Part shown: positions 52,700-61,856 of the stretch, in pieces
Numbering within the stretch: position 1 is the first letter of the stretch
How the letters are laid out: every line of letters begins with the position of its first letter
NCBI RefSeq assembly: GCF_004348595.1
Contig: NZ_SMKD01000013.1
Coordinates: 1 to 64,000 of the forward strand
Source: Micromonospora sp. KC723
GTDB lineage: Bacteria > Actinomycetota > Actinomycetes > Mycobacteriales > Micromonosporaceae
DNA length: 64,000 bases
Direction: 5' to 3'
Notes under the pieces: model-generated
What the model was told of the DNA's origin: nothing
What the model saw: only the letters and a program-made list of their open reading frames with translations
Databases searched by the model: none
Translations under genes and position numbers: made by a program

Positions 52700-54866
52700 A
52701 GCCGCGGCGGCCCTGGAGCCAGCGCAGCAGGTCCGGCGGGATGCCCGGCATCGTCGCCGACGGCGACGGAGACGGCGACGGCGCGGGCGGCTCCGGGCGG
52801 CGCATGTCACCGGCCAGTTCGGGGCTCGGCGCGGTGAAGTCGCGCACCGGCTGGCCGTCGACCGCCGTACGGATGACCCGGGCGACCGCCGCGATCACCT
52901 GCGACTGCACGGCCGCGCCGACCGCGTCGCTCGGGTTGTCCGGGTTGGCGGCGATACCGGCCACCGCGACCTGCGGGGTGAACCCGACGAAGGTCTCCGT
53001 GGCGTTCTGCTCCGAACTGCCGGTCTTGCCGGCCACCGGCCGGCTGACGATCCCGTCCACCCCGCTGGCCGTCCCGCCGTTGCACTGCCCGTACGCGGAC
53101 TGCTGCCCCACCGGGCAGCGCGCGGCGTCGGTGGCGGCGCGGGCCACGTCCTGGCTCAGCACCCGCTTGCAGGACGGCGCACCGACCGGCACCTTCCGAC
53201 CGTCCGGCGCGGTCACCGACACCACCGGCGTCGGGGTGCAGTACATGCCCTCGGCGGCCACGGTGGCGTACGCGTTGGCCAGGTCGAGCGGGGTGGTGGC
53301 GGCCACGCCGAGGGTGAACGCGCCCCAGTTCGCCGCGTCGTGCTCCGCGAAGGCCGCGTCGGACCCGGCCCGGAAGGTGATGCCGAGACGCTGCGCCATC
53401 TCCACCACCTTGTCCTCGCCGACCTGCTCGGCCAGCCAGACGAAGTAGGTGTTCACCGAGCGGCCGAAGGCGTCCCACATCATGCGGTAGCCGTCCATCC
53501 GCTCCGGGTTGGCGTTGGCCGGGCACCACTTGCCGTCGCAGCTGCCCTCGCCCTCGGCCGGGTAGCGGGTCGGCAACCGGCTGGGGGCGTCGAAGCCGGT
53601 CGAGAGGGTACGCCCCGACTCCAGCGCGGCGAGCATGGTGAAGAGCTTGAACGTGGATCCGGCCTGGTAGCCCTCGATGCTGCCGCCGCCGGAAACCAAC
53701 GGGTTGACGGTCTGGCCGGGCCCGACGCCGTACTGGCGGTTGACCGCCATGGCGAGGATCTTTCCGGTGCCCGGCTCGACGGCCGCGATCGGCAGCGCCC
53801 GCCGGTCGCCGGGGGCGTACACCTTGCGGGCCTGCTCGACGGCGGTGGCCTGCACCCGCGGGTCGAGAGAGGTGACCACCGTGTAGCCGCCCCGGCGCAG
53901 CGCCTGCTCCCGCTCCTGCCCGGTGGCGCCGAACGCGGGCTGCTCCAGCCACCAGCGGCGCAGGTAGTCGCAGAAGAAGCCGTCGTCGGCGGGTCGGGTG
54001 GCCACACAGCCGTTGGGTTGGGCGGTGGGGTGCAGGACCAGCTTCTCGGTGTTGGCTCGGTCGGCCTGCGCCTGGGTGATCGCGCCGGTGCCGACCATGG
54101 CGTTCAGCACGTACCCGCGCCGGGCCAGTGCCGCCTTGGCGTCGCCGTCGATCGGGCTGTACGCGTCCGGGGACTGGACCAGGCCGGCGAGCAGGGCGGC
54201 CTCGCCGAGGGTCAGGTCGGCCGGTGTCTTGCCGAAGTAGCGCTGGCTGGCCGCCGCGATCCCGTACGCCCCGGAGCCGAAGTACGCGATGTTCAGGTAC
54301 CGGTTGAGGATCTCGTCCTTGCTGAGCTTGTGCTCCAGCGCGGTGGCGTACCGGATCTCCTGGAGCTTGCGGCCGATGGTCTGTTCGGTGGCCGCCTGCT
54401 GCTCCTGGGCGCTGCGGTGGGGGTCGCTCTTGAGCACGTTGCGGACGTACTGCATGGTCAGCGTGGAGCCGCCCTGCGTGTCTCCGCCGGTCACGTTGGC
54501 GACCAGGGCACGGACGATACCGCGCAGGTCGGCCCCGCCGTGCGAGTAGAAGCGCCGGTCCTCCGCCGCCACGATCGCCTGGCGCATCGCCGGGGCGATC
54601 TCGGCCAGCGGCACGTCGGTGCGGTTGACGTCGTAGAAGGTGGTGAGCAGCGTCCTGCCGTCGTTGGCGTAGACGTACGAGCGCTGCGGGGTGGCCGGGG
54701 TGCTCAGCGCCGCCGGCAGGTCGTCGTAGGCCCCGAGCGCCGCCTTGGCGGCGTACCCGGCGAGCAGGTTGCCCGGCAGCGCGGCGACCGCCAGGGCGAG
54801 ACCGGCCAGCACGCCGGCGAGCAGCACGGTGAAGAGCCGCGACAGCGGCGTCCGGGGGCGGGACAT
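52698..54866 (-). CDS. Bifunctional penicillin-binding protein (GT51 and transpeptidase)
   Basis: A 722-aa class A PBP. A membrane anchor (about 11-32) is followed by the GT51 glycosyltransferase domain with catalytic Glu E102 in AAEDRRFYSHGG and GGSTLTMQYVRN, then the transpeptidase with the S404-T-F-K motif, SVN in GRSVNTYFVWL and KTG in AGKTGSSEQN. It polymerises and crosslinks peptidoglycan. The extracellular tail is Pro/Ser-rich. The start is ATG 54866; upstream in-frame sequence encodes a further hydrophobic stretch but lacks a ribosome site. The gene ends abutting a LuxR remnant. Confidence 0.92.
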   Translation of the reverse strand: MSRPRTPLSRLFTVLLAGVLAGLALAVAALPGNLLAGYAAKAALGAYDDLPAALSTPATPQRSYVYANDGRTLLTTFYDVNRTDVPLAEIAPAMRQAIVAAEDRRFYSHGGADLRGIVRALVANVTGGDTQGGSTLTMQYVRNVLKSDPHRSAQEQQAATEQTIGRKLQEIRYATALEHKLSKDEILNRYLNIAYFGSGAYGIAAASQRYFGKTPADLTLGEAALLAGLVQSPDAYSPIDGDAKAALARRGYVLNAMVGTGAITQAQADRANTEKLVLHPTAQPNGCVATRPADDGFFCDYLRRWWLEQPAFGATGQEREQALRRGGYTVVTSLDPRVQATAVEQARKVYAPGDRRALPIAAVEPGTGKILAMAVNRQYGVGPGQTVNPLVSGGGSIEGYQAGSTFKLFTMLAALESGRTLSTGFDAPSRLPTRYPAEGEGSCDGKWCPANANPERMDGYRMMWDAFGRSVNTYFVWLAEQVGEDKVVEMAQRLGITFRAGSDAAFAEHDAANWGAFTLGVAATTPLDLANAYATVAAEGMYCTPTPVVSVTAPDGRKVPVGAPSCKRVLSQDVARAATDAARCPVGQQSAYGQCNGGTASGVDGIVSRPVAGKTGSSEQNATETFVGFTPQVAVAGIAANPDNPSDAVGAAVQSQVIAAVARVIRTAVDGQPVRDFTAPSPELAGDMRRPEPPAPSPSPSPSATMPGIPPDLLRWLQGRRG

Positions 54867-55073
54867 GGACCCCAGAATGACCAGGTCGGCGAGGAGTAGG
54901 CCACTCGGAACCGCGATTGTCAGCCAACTCACGGCCGCCTGCCAGCGACTTCCTTGCCACACGGCCTCACCGTCTGGTTTCTCCCCCTTTCCTCCTCGGC
55001 TCCCCGCCGTCCCCCACCGGATGGATCGGCAGGTTCGCGCACGGAAGCGACGTGGGACGGAGGGGCCCGGTGG

Positions 55074-55874
55074 TCAGGCGGCGGGCAGCGGACCCTGGGG
55101 GTCGGCGGTGGCGACGGGCGTGGAGACGCTCGCGGCGGCGGCGTCACGGGCGATGGTGGCGGGCACCAACCGGCCGGAACGGTAGCCGATGCCGATGCCG
55201 GCGATCAGTACGAAGATCGCGCCGAAGGTCTGCAGGCTACCGACCAGCGCCCCACCGAGGCCGAGCAGCGGGGCGGCGATCATGAGCATGGTCCCGTCGC
55301 CGATGGCGAAGGTCCCGGAGCGGGCGACCGACCAGCCGGTGAGCAGCCAGCCGGCGCTGTAGCAGCTGGCGCCGGCCAGCACCAGCATCCGGGCGGTGGT
55401 GCCGAAGACCGGGGTCTGCTCCTCGAAGCCCGCGAACGGCAGCATCAGCACCGTACCGGCGATGCTGACCAGCAGGCCGGCCACGGCGATCCGCCGGACC
55501 CGGGTGGCGGCGAGCAGCCCGGTCAGGGCGAGCAGCGCGAGTAGGCCCAGCCAGACCGCCGCCACCCATCCCAGCAGGTACAGCGGCCGACCGTCGGCCG
55601 GGTACGGGTCGTTGCCCACGCCGCCGTCGCTGGCCATCGCCACCACGCCGTAGAGGACCGCGTACGCCGGCAGGAGCCACACCGCGGCGCGGGCGAACCG
55701 TCGCAGCGACCAGGCCCAACTGGCGTCGGTGGCCGGGGCGGCGGGCGGGGGGTCGCCGACGAAGGGCAGCACTGCGAAACCGCCGCCGGTTCGCCGGCTG
55801 CCCAGCGGACCGGTGGGATCGTGGGCGCCACGCACGGGGGTACGGGGCACCAGCCGCTTCGCCGGATCCTGCAT
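55074..55874 (-). CDS. Polytopic membrane protein of unknown function
   Basis: A 266-aa protein with about 55 polar N-terminal residues and six or seven predicted membrane helices beginning AAVWLLPAYAVLYGVVAMA. The loop GGVGNDPYPADGRPLYLLGWVAAV resembles a conserved motif of uncharacterised actinomycete membrane proteins. No domain with known function is recognised. GAGGTGAGG precedes the ATG. It lies upstream of the PBP gene on the same strand but 207 nt away. Confidence 0.75.
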   Translation of the reverse strand: MQDPAKRLVPRTPVRGAHDPTGPLGSRRTGGGFAVLPFVGDPPPAAPATDASWAWSLRRFARAAVWLLPAYAVLYGVVAMASDGGVGNDPYPADGRPLYLLGWVAAVWLGLLALLALTGLLAATRVRRIAVAGLLVSIAGTVLMLPFAGFEEQTPVFGTTARMLVLAGASCYSAGWLLTGWSVARSGTFAIGDGTMLMIAAPLLGLGGALVGSLQTFGAIFVLIAGIGIGYRSGRLVPATIARDAAAASVSTPVATADPQGPLPAA

Positions 55875-56028
55875 GCCTCACCTCGCTCGGTCGTCGACGA
55901 GCGGCGGGGAACGCACCGGTGCCCCGGCTCCTCGCCACCACCCGTCCTCAGGACCGATCGTGGCAGGCGCCGGGGCACCGCATGAGCGTTTCTCGCATTT
56001 GTCGTCCCGCCGTCGGGGACGACGCCGG

Positions 56029-57135
56029 TCAGCCCCGCTCGCGCTGGTCCGGCCGGTCGTCCAGCAGGCTCTCCGGGGAGACCGGCTCCGGGGCCGGCAG
56101 CCCCTGCGGGGTCTTGCCGCCGGTGGCCTGCGCCTCCGCGACGCGTACCTCGTTGTGGATCTCCTGCGCGGCGTTGGCCGCGGCCCGGGCCGCCTCGGCG
56201 GCCTCCCGCTCGACCTCGCTGGCGGTGTCGGAGGCCTCCGGCGACGGCTCGTCACCGACCATCCGGCTCAGCCCGCCCAGCGCGCCGCCCATCCCCTCCA
56301 GGGCCTTGGTCAACTCGGCCGGGACGATCCAGACCTTGTTGGCCGAGCCGTTGGCGATCTGCGGCAGCGCCTGGAGGTACTGGTAGGCGAGCACCTTCTG
56401 GCTCGGGTTGGCCTGGTGGATCGCGTCGAAGACCGTCCGGATCGCCTTGGCCTGACCCTCGGCCTGGAGAATCCGGGCCTGCCGGTCACCGTCGGCGCGC
56501 AGCACCGCGGCCTGCTTCTCACCCTCGGCGGTGAGGATCTGCGACTGCTTGTGCCCCTCGGCGTTGAGGATGGCGGCCCGACGGTCCCGCTCGGCGCGCA
56601 TCTGCTTCTCCATCGAGTCGCGGATGCTCGGCGGCGGCTCGATCGCCTTGATCTCCACCCGGGTCACCTTGATGCCCCACCGGCCGGTGGTCTCGTCCAG
56701 CACCCCGGAGAGGTGCCGGTTGATCTCCTCGCGGCTGGTCAGCGCCCGCTCCAGGTCCAGCGAGCCGATCACGTTACGCAACGTCGTCACGGTGAGCTGC
56801 TCGATCGCCTGGATGAAGTTGGCGATCTCGTAGGTCGCCCGCACCGAGTCGACGACCTTGTAGTAGAGAACGGTGTCGATGGAGACGACCAGGTTGTCCG
56901 AGGTGATCACCGGCTGAGGCGGGAAGCTGACCACCTGCTCGCGCATGTCGACCTTGGTGCGGACCGCGTCGACGAAGGGAACCAGCAGGTTCAGGCCCGG
57001 ATTGAGCGTGCGCTTGTACTTCCCGAGCCGCTCCACCACGTCCTGCCGCTGCTGCGGCACGATGCGCACCGCCTTGATCAGGGTCACCACCACGATCACC
57101 GCGATGGCGATCAACAGGACCGCTGCGAATTCCAT
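56029..57135 (-). CDS. SPFH-domain protein (QmcA/stomatin type)
   Basis: A 368-aa membrane-anchored scaffold. One N-terminal TM (AAVLLIAIAVIVVVTLI) is followed by the SPFH/band-7 domain (VPQQRQDVVERLGKYKRTLNPGLNLLVPFVDAV) and a long coiled coil (about 175-260) with EAEGHKQ-type repeats. Members form ring-shaped membrane microdomains and control protease access. The preceding gene encodes NfeD, a standard partner, four nt away. The C-terminal 80 residues are acidic and disordered. Confidence 0.92.
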   Translation of the reverse strand: MEFAAVLLIAIAVIVVVTLIKAVRIVPQQRQDVVERLGKYKRTLNPGLNLLVPFVDAVRTKVDMREQVVSFPPQPVITSDNLVVSIDTVLYYKVVDSVRATYEIANFIQAIEQLTVTTLRNVIGSLDLERALTSREEINRHLSGVLDETTGRWGIKVTRVEIKAIEPPPSIRDSMEKQMRAERDRRAAILNAEGHKQSQILTAEGEKQAAVLRADGDRQARILQAEGQAKAIRTVFDAIHQANPSQKVLAYQYLQALPQIANGSANKVWIVPAELTKALEGMGGALGGLSRMVGDEPSPEASDTASEVEREAAEAARAAANAAQEIHNEVRVAEAQATGGKTPQGLPAPEPVSPESLLDDRPDQRERG

Positions 57136-57139
57136 ATGC

Positions 57140-57613
57140 TCACCTTTTCGCTTCCGGCAGTTCGCCGGGGGAAGAAATATCGTCCCGCCACACCAGGGCG
57201 GTGGCGCCCCGAATCTTGATCACCTGCACCCGCTCACCGGGCTCGAAGGCCTGCGTCGCGTCGTACGAACGAGCGCTCCACACCTCGCCATCGATCTTGA
57301 CCAGCCCACGCCCGGTGTCGACCGGCTCCAGCACCAGCGCGGTGGCGCCCTCCAGCGCCTCCACCCCGAACGCCTGGTCGCCGGTTTCCAGCGCGCTCCG
57401 GGCGTGCCGTCGGATCACCGGCCGCACCACCGCCACCGACAACGCCGACACCACGGCGAAGACCAACGCCTGGATGGGCACCGGCGCTCCCAGCGCGGCA
57501 GCGCCCGCGGCGGCGAAGGCGCCGACCGCGAACATGATCAGGAACAGCGTCGTCGTGAAGATCTCCGCGACGCCCAGCAGCACTCCCAGCACGACCCACA
57601 CCACGGCGTCCAC
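57140..57613 (-). CDS. NfeD family membrane protein
   Basis: A 157-aa protein: two or three TM helices (VVWVVLGVLLGVAEIFTTTLFLIMFAVGAFAAAG and the next pair) and a soluble OB-fold domain with ATALVLEPVDTGRGLVKIDGEVWSARS at the C terminus. It acts with the SPFH protein downstream, probably anchoring it. Start GTG 57613 without a spaced ribosome site. Divergent from the serine hydrolase. Confidence 0.9.
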   Translation of the reverse strand: MDAVVWVVLGVLLGVAEIFTTTLFLIMFAVGAFAAAGAAALGAPVPIQALVFAVVSALSVAVVRPVIRRHARSALETGDQAFGVEALEGATALVLEPVDTGRGLVKIDGEVWSARSYDATQAFEPGERVQVIKIRGATALVWRDDISSPGELPEAKR

Positions 57614-57703
57614 CCTCTGATCGTGACACGCTGACGCACGTCCCGACGAGGCAGCATGATCAGTAAGCTCTGGCCCGCAGCCGCATTGACCGAGGGAGAC
57701 GCC

Positions 57704-59008
57704 GTGACCCTCTCACCCGAGACCGCCCGCCAGGTCGACGTCCTCGTCGCGGAGGCGCAGGCCGCCGGCCGTGTCCCGTCCCTGGTGCTCGGGGTGGTCC
57801 ACGACGGCACCCTCACCCACCTCGCCGCCGCCGGCGCGCACCCCTGCCCGGGGGTGGACCTGCAGTACCGGCTCGGCTCGATCAGCAAGACGATGACCGC
57901 CACGCTGGTCATGCAGCAACGCGACGCCGGCCGGTTGACCCTCGACGACCCCCTGGCGGCGTACCTGCCCGGCACGCCGCTCGGCGACCGCACCCTGCGT
58001 CAGCTCCTCAGCCACGCCAGCGGCCTGCAACGCGAGCCGGACGGGCGGTGGTGGGAGCGGACGGAGGGCAGCGACCTGGCGACGCTGGTCGCCGGGCTCA
58101 CCCCGGACAAGATCGCCTACCCGCCGCTGCGCGGTTACCACTACTCCAACCTGGCGTACGGGTTGCTGGGTGGGGTGCTCGAACGGATCACCGGTACGCC
58201 GTGGATCGAGCTGCTGCGCGAACGCGTCCTGGCACCACTGGGCATGGCCCGCACCACCTACCACCCCACCGAGCCGTACGCCCGCGGCTACGTGGTGCAC
58301 CCGTGGCACGACACGCTGCGGGAGGAGCCGCGTACCGACACCGGGGCGATGGCCCCGGCCGGGCAGCTCTGGTCCACCGTCGAGGACCTGGGCCGCTGGG
58401 CGGCGTTCCTCGCCGACCCGACGCCGGAGGTGCTCGCCGCCGACACCCTGACCGCGATGTGCGCCCCGGTGGTGATCAGCGACCTGGACTCGTGGACCCA
58501 CGGGCACGGCCTCGGGCTGGAGCTCTACCGCAACGGCGACCGGGTCTACGTGGGTCACGGCGGCTCGATGCCCGGCTACGTCGCCGCCCTGGTGGTGCAC
58601 CGGCCGACCCGGACCGCCGTGGTGGCCCTCGCCAACTCGTACACGTTCCGGATCGGCAGCCTGGCCCGTCGGCTGCTCACCCTGGTGCTCGACGCCGAAC
58701 CGCCGGCGGTGGCCCCGTGGCGGCCGGCCGCCGCGCCACCCCCGGCGGCGCTGGCCGAGCTGACCGGGCGCTGGTGGTGGATGGGGACGGAGTTCGAGGT
58801 CCGCGCCGACGAGTCGGGCGAGCTGCGGGCCGGCCTGCCCGGCGAGCTGAACCTCCGGTTCGTCCCGGAGGGACCGGACCGCTGGCGGGGCCGGTCCGGC
58901 GGGCAGGACGGCGAGATCCTCACCGTCGTCCGGGACGGGGACGGCCGCGTCGTCGCCCTCGACGTCGCCACCTTCGTCCTCACCCGCACTCCCGACCAGG
59001 AACCCTGA
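57704..59008 (+). CDS. Serine hydrolase, class-C beta-lactamase family
   Basis: A 434-aa penicillin-recognising enzyme. The nucleophile motif is S-I-S-K in RLGSISKTMTATLV, the base is Y in HYSNLAYGLLG, and HGG in GHGGSMPGYV supplies the third motif. The C-terminal extra domain (from about 355) is of the DUF3471-like kind, so it could be an esterase, D-aminopeptidase or transesterase rather than a lactamase. No signal peptide is seen, arguing against a periplasmic or secreted lactamase. The start is GTG 57704 with GAGGGAG upstream. Confidence 0.88.
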   Translation: MTLSPETARQVDVLVAEAQAAGRVPSLVLGVVHDGTLTHLAAAGAHPCPGVDLQYRLGSISKTMTATLVMQQRDAGRLTLDDPLAAYLPGTPLGDRTLRQLLSHASGLQREPDGRWWERTEGSDLATLVAGLTPDKIAYPPLRGYHYSNLAYGLLGGVLERITGTPWIELLRERVLAPLGMARTTYHPTEPYARGYVVHPWHDTLREEPRTDTGAMAPAGQLWSTVEDLGRWAAFLADPTPEVLAADTLTAMCAPVVISDLDSWTHGHGLGLELYRNGDRVYVGHGGSMPGYVAALVVHRPTRTAVVALANSYTFRIGSLARRLLTLVLDAEPPAVAPWRPAAAPPPAALAELTGRWWWMGTEFEVRADESGELRAGLPGELNLRFVPEGPDRWRGRSGGQDGEILTVVRDGDGRVVALDVATFVLTRTPDQEP

Positions 59009-59015
59009 CCGGCGG

Positions 59016-59032
59016 GCCGCCGACCCGGCGGC
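59016..59032 (+). terminator. Small GC hairpin after the serine hydrolase gene
   Basis: GCCGCC (59016-59021) and GGCGGC (59027-59032) with a 5-nt loop, 8 nt after the stop. Confidence 0.5.
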
Positions 59033-59222
59033 GGCAGGGGGTACCAGGTCACCACTCGCCACCGCACTCGAGCACACAGATGACTCACTCAGGCGACGCC
59101 GCGCTGACGGCCCGGGACGGCGGGTGGACCAGATTCGTACTCAGGCACACCAGCCGTCGGGGGTCTTCCGTCGGTCAGGCCAGAAGGTCTCGCCTGGGTG
59201 GTGGATCAGGCGCCGGGCGGGC

Positions 59223-60035
59223 TCAGGTCGGCTCGGTGACGAAGTCGATCAGGCGCTCCATCGCGTTGATCAAGGGGGTCTCCACGTCGGCGAAACCGTC
59301 CACCCGGGACAGGATGCGCCGCCACATCTCGGCCGGCTCGGCCACGCCGAGCGCCGCGCAGACGCCCTCCTTCCACGGTCGTCCCGGCGGCACCACCGGC
59401 CACTCCCGGATGCCGAGCGCCTTCGGCTTCACCGCCTGCCACACGTCGACGTACGGGTGACCGGTGACCAGCACGTGCGGAGAGTTCACCCGCGCCACGA
59501 CCCGGCTCTCCTTGGAACCGGGCACCAGGTGGTCGACCAGCACCCCGAGCCGGCGCCCCGGCCCGGGGGCGAAGGCCCGCACCTCGGCGTCGAGCGCGTC
59601 GATGCCGTCCAGCGGTTCGACCACCACCCCTTCGATCCGCAGGTCGTCTCCCCAGATCCGCTCGACCAGGGCGGCGTCGTGCACACCCTCGACCCAGATC
59701 CGGCTGGCCTTGGCCACCCGCGCCTTGACGTTGTCGACGGCGACCGACCCGGAGGCGGTCCGCTGGCGCACGGCCGGCGCCGGGGCCCGCACCGGCCTGC
59801 GCAGGGTCACCGGCCGACCGTCGAGCAGGAAGGCGGCGGGCAACAGGGGGAAGTGACGCCGCCGGCCGTGGCGGTCCTCCAGCGTCACCGCGCCGGACTC
59901 GAAACCGACCACCGCCCCGCAGAAGCCGGAGTCGGCGTCCTCGACCACCAGGTCCGGCTCGGCGTCCACCTCGGGGACGGCCGTACGCCGTCGCCAGTTT
60001 CCCGCCAGCACGTCCCCGTCGTATCGCCCCGCCAT
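59223..60035 (-). CDS. DUF3097 family protein
   Basis: A 270-aa soluble protein of DUF3097, which is restricted to actinomycetes. The sequence VAKASRIWVEGVHDAALVERIWGDDLRIEGVVVEPLDGIDAL resembles the metal-binding region of TOPRIM-fold nucleases and primases (E and DxD-like positions), so a nucleic-acid role is possible; this is inference. Start ATG 60035 is preceded at 7 nt by TAGCGT on this strand (plus-strand 60043-60048), a leaderless layout. Divergent from the 264-aa gene. Confidence 0.88.
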   Translation of the reverse strand: MAGRYDGDVLAGNWRRRTAVPEVDAEPDLVVEDADSGFCGAVVGFESGAVTLEDRHGRRRHFPLLPAAFLLDGRPVTLRRPVRAPAPAVRQRTASGSVAVDNVKARVAKASRIWVEGVHDAALVERIWGDDLRIEGVVVEPLDGIDALDAEVRAFAPGPGRRLGVLVDHLVPGSKESRVVARVNSPHVLVTGHPYVDVWQAVKPKALGIREWPVVPPGRPWKEGVCAALGVAEPAEMWRRILSRVDGFADVETPLINAMERLIDFVTEPT

Positions 60036-60042
60036 GTCGGTC

Positions 60043-60048
60043 ACGCTA
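60043..60048 (-). promoter_or_regulatory. -10 element of a leaderless transcript (DUF3097)
   Basis: TAGCGT on the minus strand, 7 nt upstream of ATG 60035; no Shine-Dalgarno site follows. Confidence 0.5.
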
Positions 60049-60207
60049 ACCGGACGCCCGGCGGGCCGCCCGCCGACGCGCCGCCCGGCCGGACCGCCCA
60101 GGGCACGCCGGGACACTCCACCAACAGGCAACCAGGGGCGAAAGGGGTAGTTCGGGTCAGGCCACCCGGGCCGTGCGGCAGTCGAGACACGGGCGGCGGG
60201 GAACACG

Positions 60208-60213
60208 TACCCT
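60208..60213 (+). promoter_or_regulatory. -10 element of a leaderless transcript (264-aa protein)
   Basis: TACCCT is followed after 6 nt by ATG 60220 with no ribosome-binding site between. Confidence 0.55.
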
Positions 60214-60219
60214 TTCCGC

Positions 60220-61014
60220 ATGTCCCTCCCCGCAACGGGCGCGGCCACCCTTGCCCCGCGCCGGTCGAGCCGGTTCGTTGCCTGGGTGCGCGCGTGGCGC
60301 GCCGGGCTGGTGCCCTTCGACGAGGTCGCCGAGGAGATCGCCGGCGACGAGGAGCACCTGGTCGCCGACGCCCCCGGCACCTGGACCGACGTGCCCCTGC
60401 GGGAGGCGCTGCCCACCCTGGCCAAGCTCTCGCCGGACGAGATCCGGTTGGTGCTGCCCGCACCGGGCGACCCGCGTGGCCTGCCCGGTCCAGGCGACTT
60501 CGCCGGGGCGGCGCTGCTGGCCGGCGAGGCGGTGGTCGCCGGGCCGCTCGGGCTGATCCCCGAGGTCCGCACGCACACCTCCGGGTCCGGGATGACCTGG
60601 GAGACGGTGCTGTGGCGGGTCTACCCGCTGCCCGCGAGCACGCCGACGGCGTCGCTCGCCACCCCCGGCGCCGCGGAGGCGGAGGCCGAGCTGGCCACCG
60701 CGCTCGCCGAGTCCACCGCCGCGCTGACCCGGCTCGACGTGGCCCAGTGGCGACCGGAGCTGGCCGGGGCCCTCGCCGCGCTACGCCGCCCGGACGGGAC
60801 CACCGACCTGCCACCCGGTTTCGACCCGCGCGCCCGCCGGCTCTTCGCCCGGGCCGCCGTGCTCGACCGGGTGCTCGCCCTCGCCGGGGAGAGCGCGCCG
60901 GGTGGAGCGGTCAACACCTACGAGGCCCAGCAACGCGACGCGGCGCTGCGCCCGCTCACCACCGCCTGCCGACAGGCCCTGGTCGCCGCCTGCAACGCCC
61001 CGCTACGTCCCTGA
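60220..61014 (+). CDS. Conserved actinobacterial protein of unknown function (264 aa)
   Basis: A 264-aa soluble, helix-rich protein. The segment GLVPFDEVAEEIAGDEEHLVADAPG and the following LPTLAKLSPDEIRLVLPAPGDPRGLPG are distinctive. I do not know a function. The arrangement divergent from DUF3097 could reflect joint regulation. The C-terminal part (ARRLFARAAVLDRVLALA and further) is helical. Coding pattern is clear throughout. Confidence 0.8.
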   Translation: MSLPATGAATLAPRRSSRFVAWVRAWRAGLVPFDEVAEEIAGDEEHLVADAPGTWTDVPLREALPTLAKLSPDEIRLVLPAPGDPRGLPGPGDFAGAALLAGEAVVAGPLGLIPEVRTHTSGSGMTWETVLWRVYPLPASTPTASLATPGAAEAEAELATALAESTAALTRLDVAQWRPELAGALAALRRPDGTTDLPPGFDPRARRLFARAAVLDRVLALAGESAPGGAVNTYEAQQRDAALRPLTTACRQALVAACNAPLRP

Positions 61015-61044
61015 GGACGTGCCGCGGGGAGCCGGCAGGGCCCG

Positions 61045-61827
61045 TCAGATCTCGTCGATCAGGGCGGCCACCGAGTCGACGATGCGCGAGGGGCGGTACG
61101 GGTAGCGTTCCGCCTCGGCCCGGGTGCTGATCCCGGTCAGCACCAGGATCGTCTCCAACCCGGCCTCCAGGCCGCAGAGGATGTCGGTGTCCATCCGGTC
61201 GCCGATCATCGCGGTGGTCTCCGAGTGCGCCTCGATGGTGTTGAGCGCCGAACGCATCATCATCGGGTTCGGCTTGCCGACGAAGTACGGCTCCACCCCG
61301 GTCGCCTTGGAGATCATCGCGGCGACCGAGCCGGCGGCCGGCAGCGCGCCCTCCATGGACGGCCCGGTGACGTCGGGGTTGGTGCAGATGAACCGGGCCC
61401 CGTCGTTGATCAGCCGGACCGCCTTGGTGATCGCCTCGAAGCTGTACGTCCGGGTCTCGCCCAGCACCACGTAGTCCGGAGCGAAGTCGGTCAGGACGTA
61501 GCCGACCGCGTGCAGCGCCGTGGTCAACCCGGCCTCACCGATGACGTACGCGGTGCCACCCGGCCGCTGGTCGGCGAGGAACTGGGCGGTGGCCAGCGCC
61601 GCCGTCCAGATCGCCCGCTCGGGCACCTCGAACCCCATCCGGGTGAGCCGGGCCTGGAGGTCGCGCGGGGTGTAGATGGAGTTGTTGGTGAGCACCAGGA
61701 AGGGCTTGCCGGAGGAGCGCAGCCGGTTGATGAACTCCGGGGCGCCCGGCACCGGCTGGCCCTCGTGCACCAGCACGCCGTCCATGTCGGTGAGCCAGCT
61801 CTCCACCGGCTTGCGGTTCTGCATCAT
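61045..61827 (-). CDS. HAD-IIA family hydrolase (NagD-like)
   Basis: A 260-aa sugar- or nucleotide-phosphate phosphatase. Motif I WLTDMDGVLVHEG (about 12-24), motif II LTNNS, motif III/IV KPNPMMMRSAL...MIGDRMDTDILCGLEAGL. The C2-type cap sits between motifs II and III. NagD-type enzymes dephosphorylate UMP, GMP or sugar phosphates. Start ATG 61827 (the next codon is also ATG). It follows hemH by 29 nt, so it is the last gene of the fabG-inhA-hemH operon; any link with heme or lipid synthesis is unknown. Confidence 0.88.
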   Translation of the reverse strand: MMQNRKPVESWLTDMDGVLVHEGQPVPGAPEFINRLRSSGKPFLVLTNNSIYTPRDLQARLTRMGFEVPERAIWTAALATAQFLADQRPGGTAYVIGEAGLTTALHAVGYVLTDFAPDYVVLGETRTYSFEAITKAVRLINDGARFICTNPDVTGPSMEGALPAAGSVAAMISKATGVEPYFVGKPNPMMMRSALNTIEAHSETTAMIGDRMDTDILCGLEAGLETILVLTGISTRAEAERYPYRPSRIVDSVAALIDEI

Positions 61828-61856
61828 CTCGTCCAAGGGGTGTCGGGGGCGGTTGT

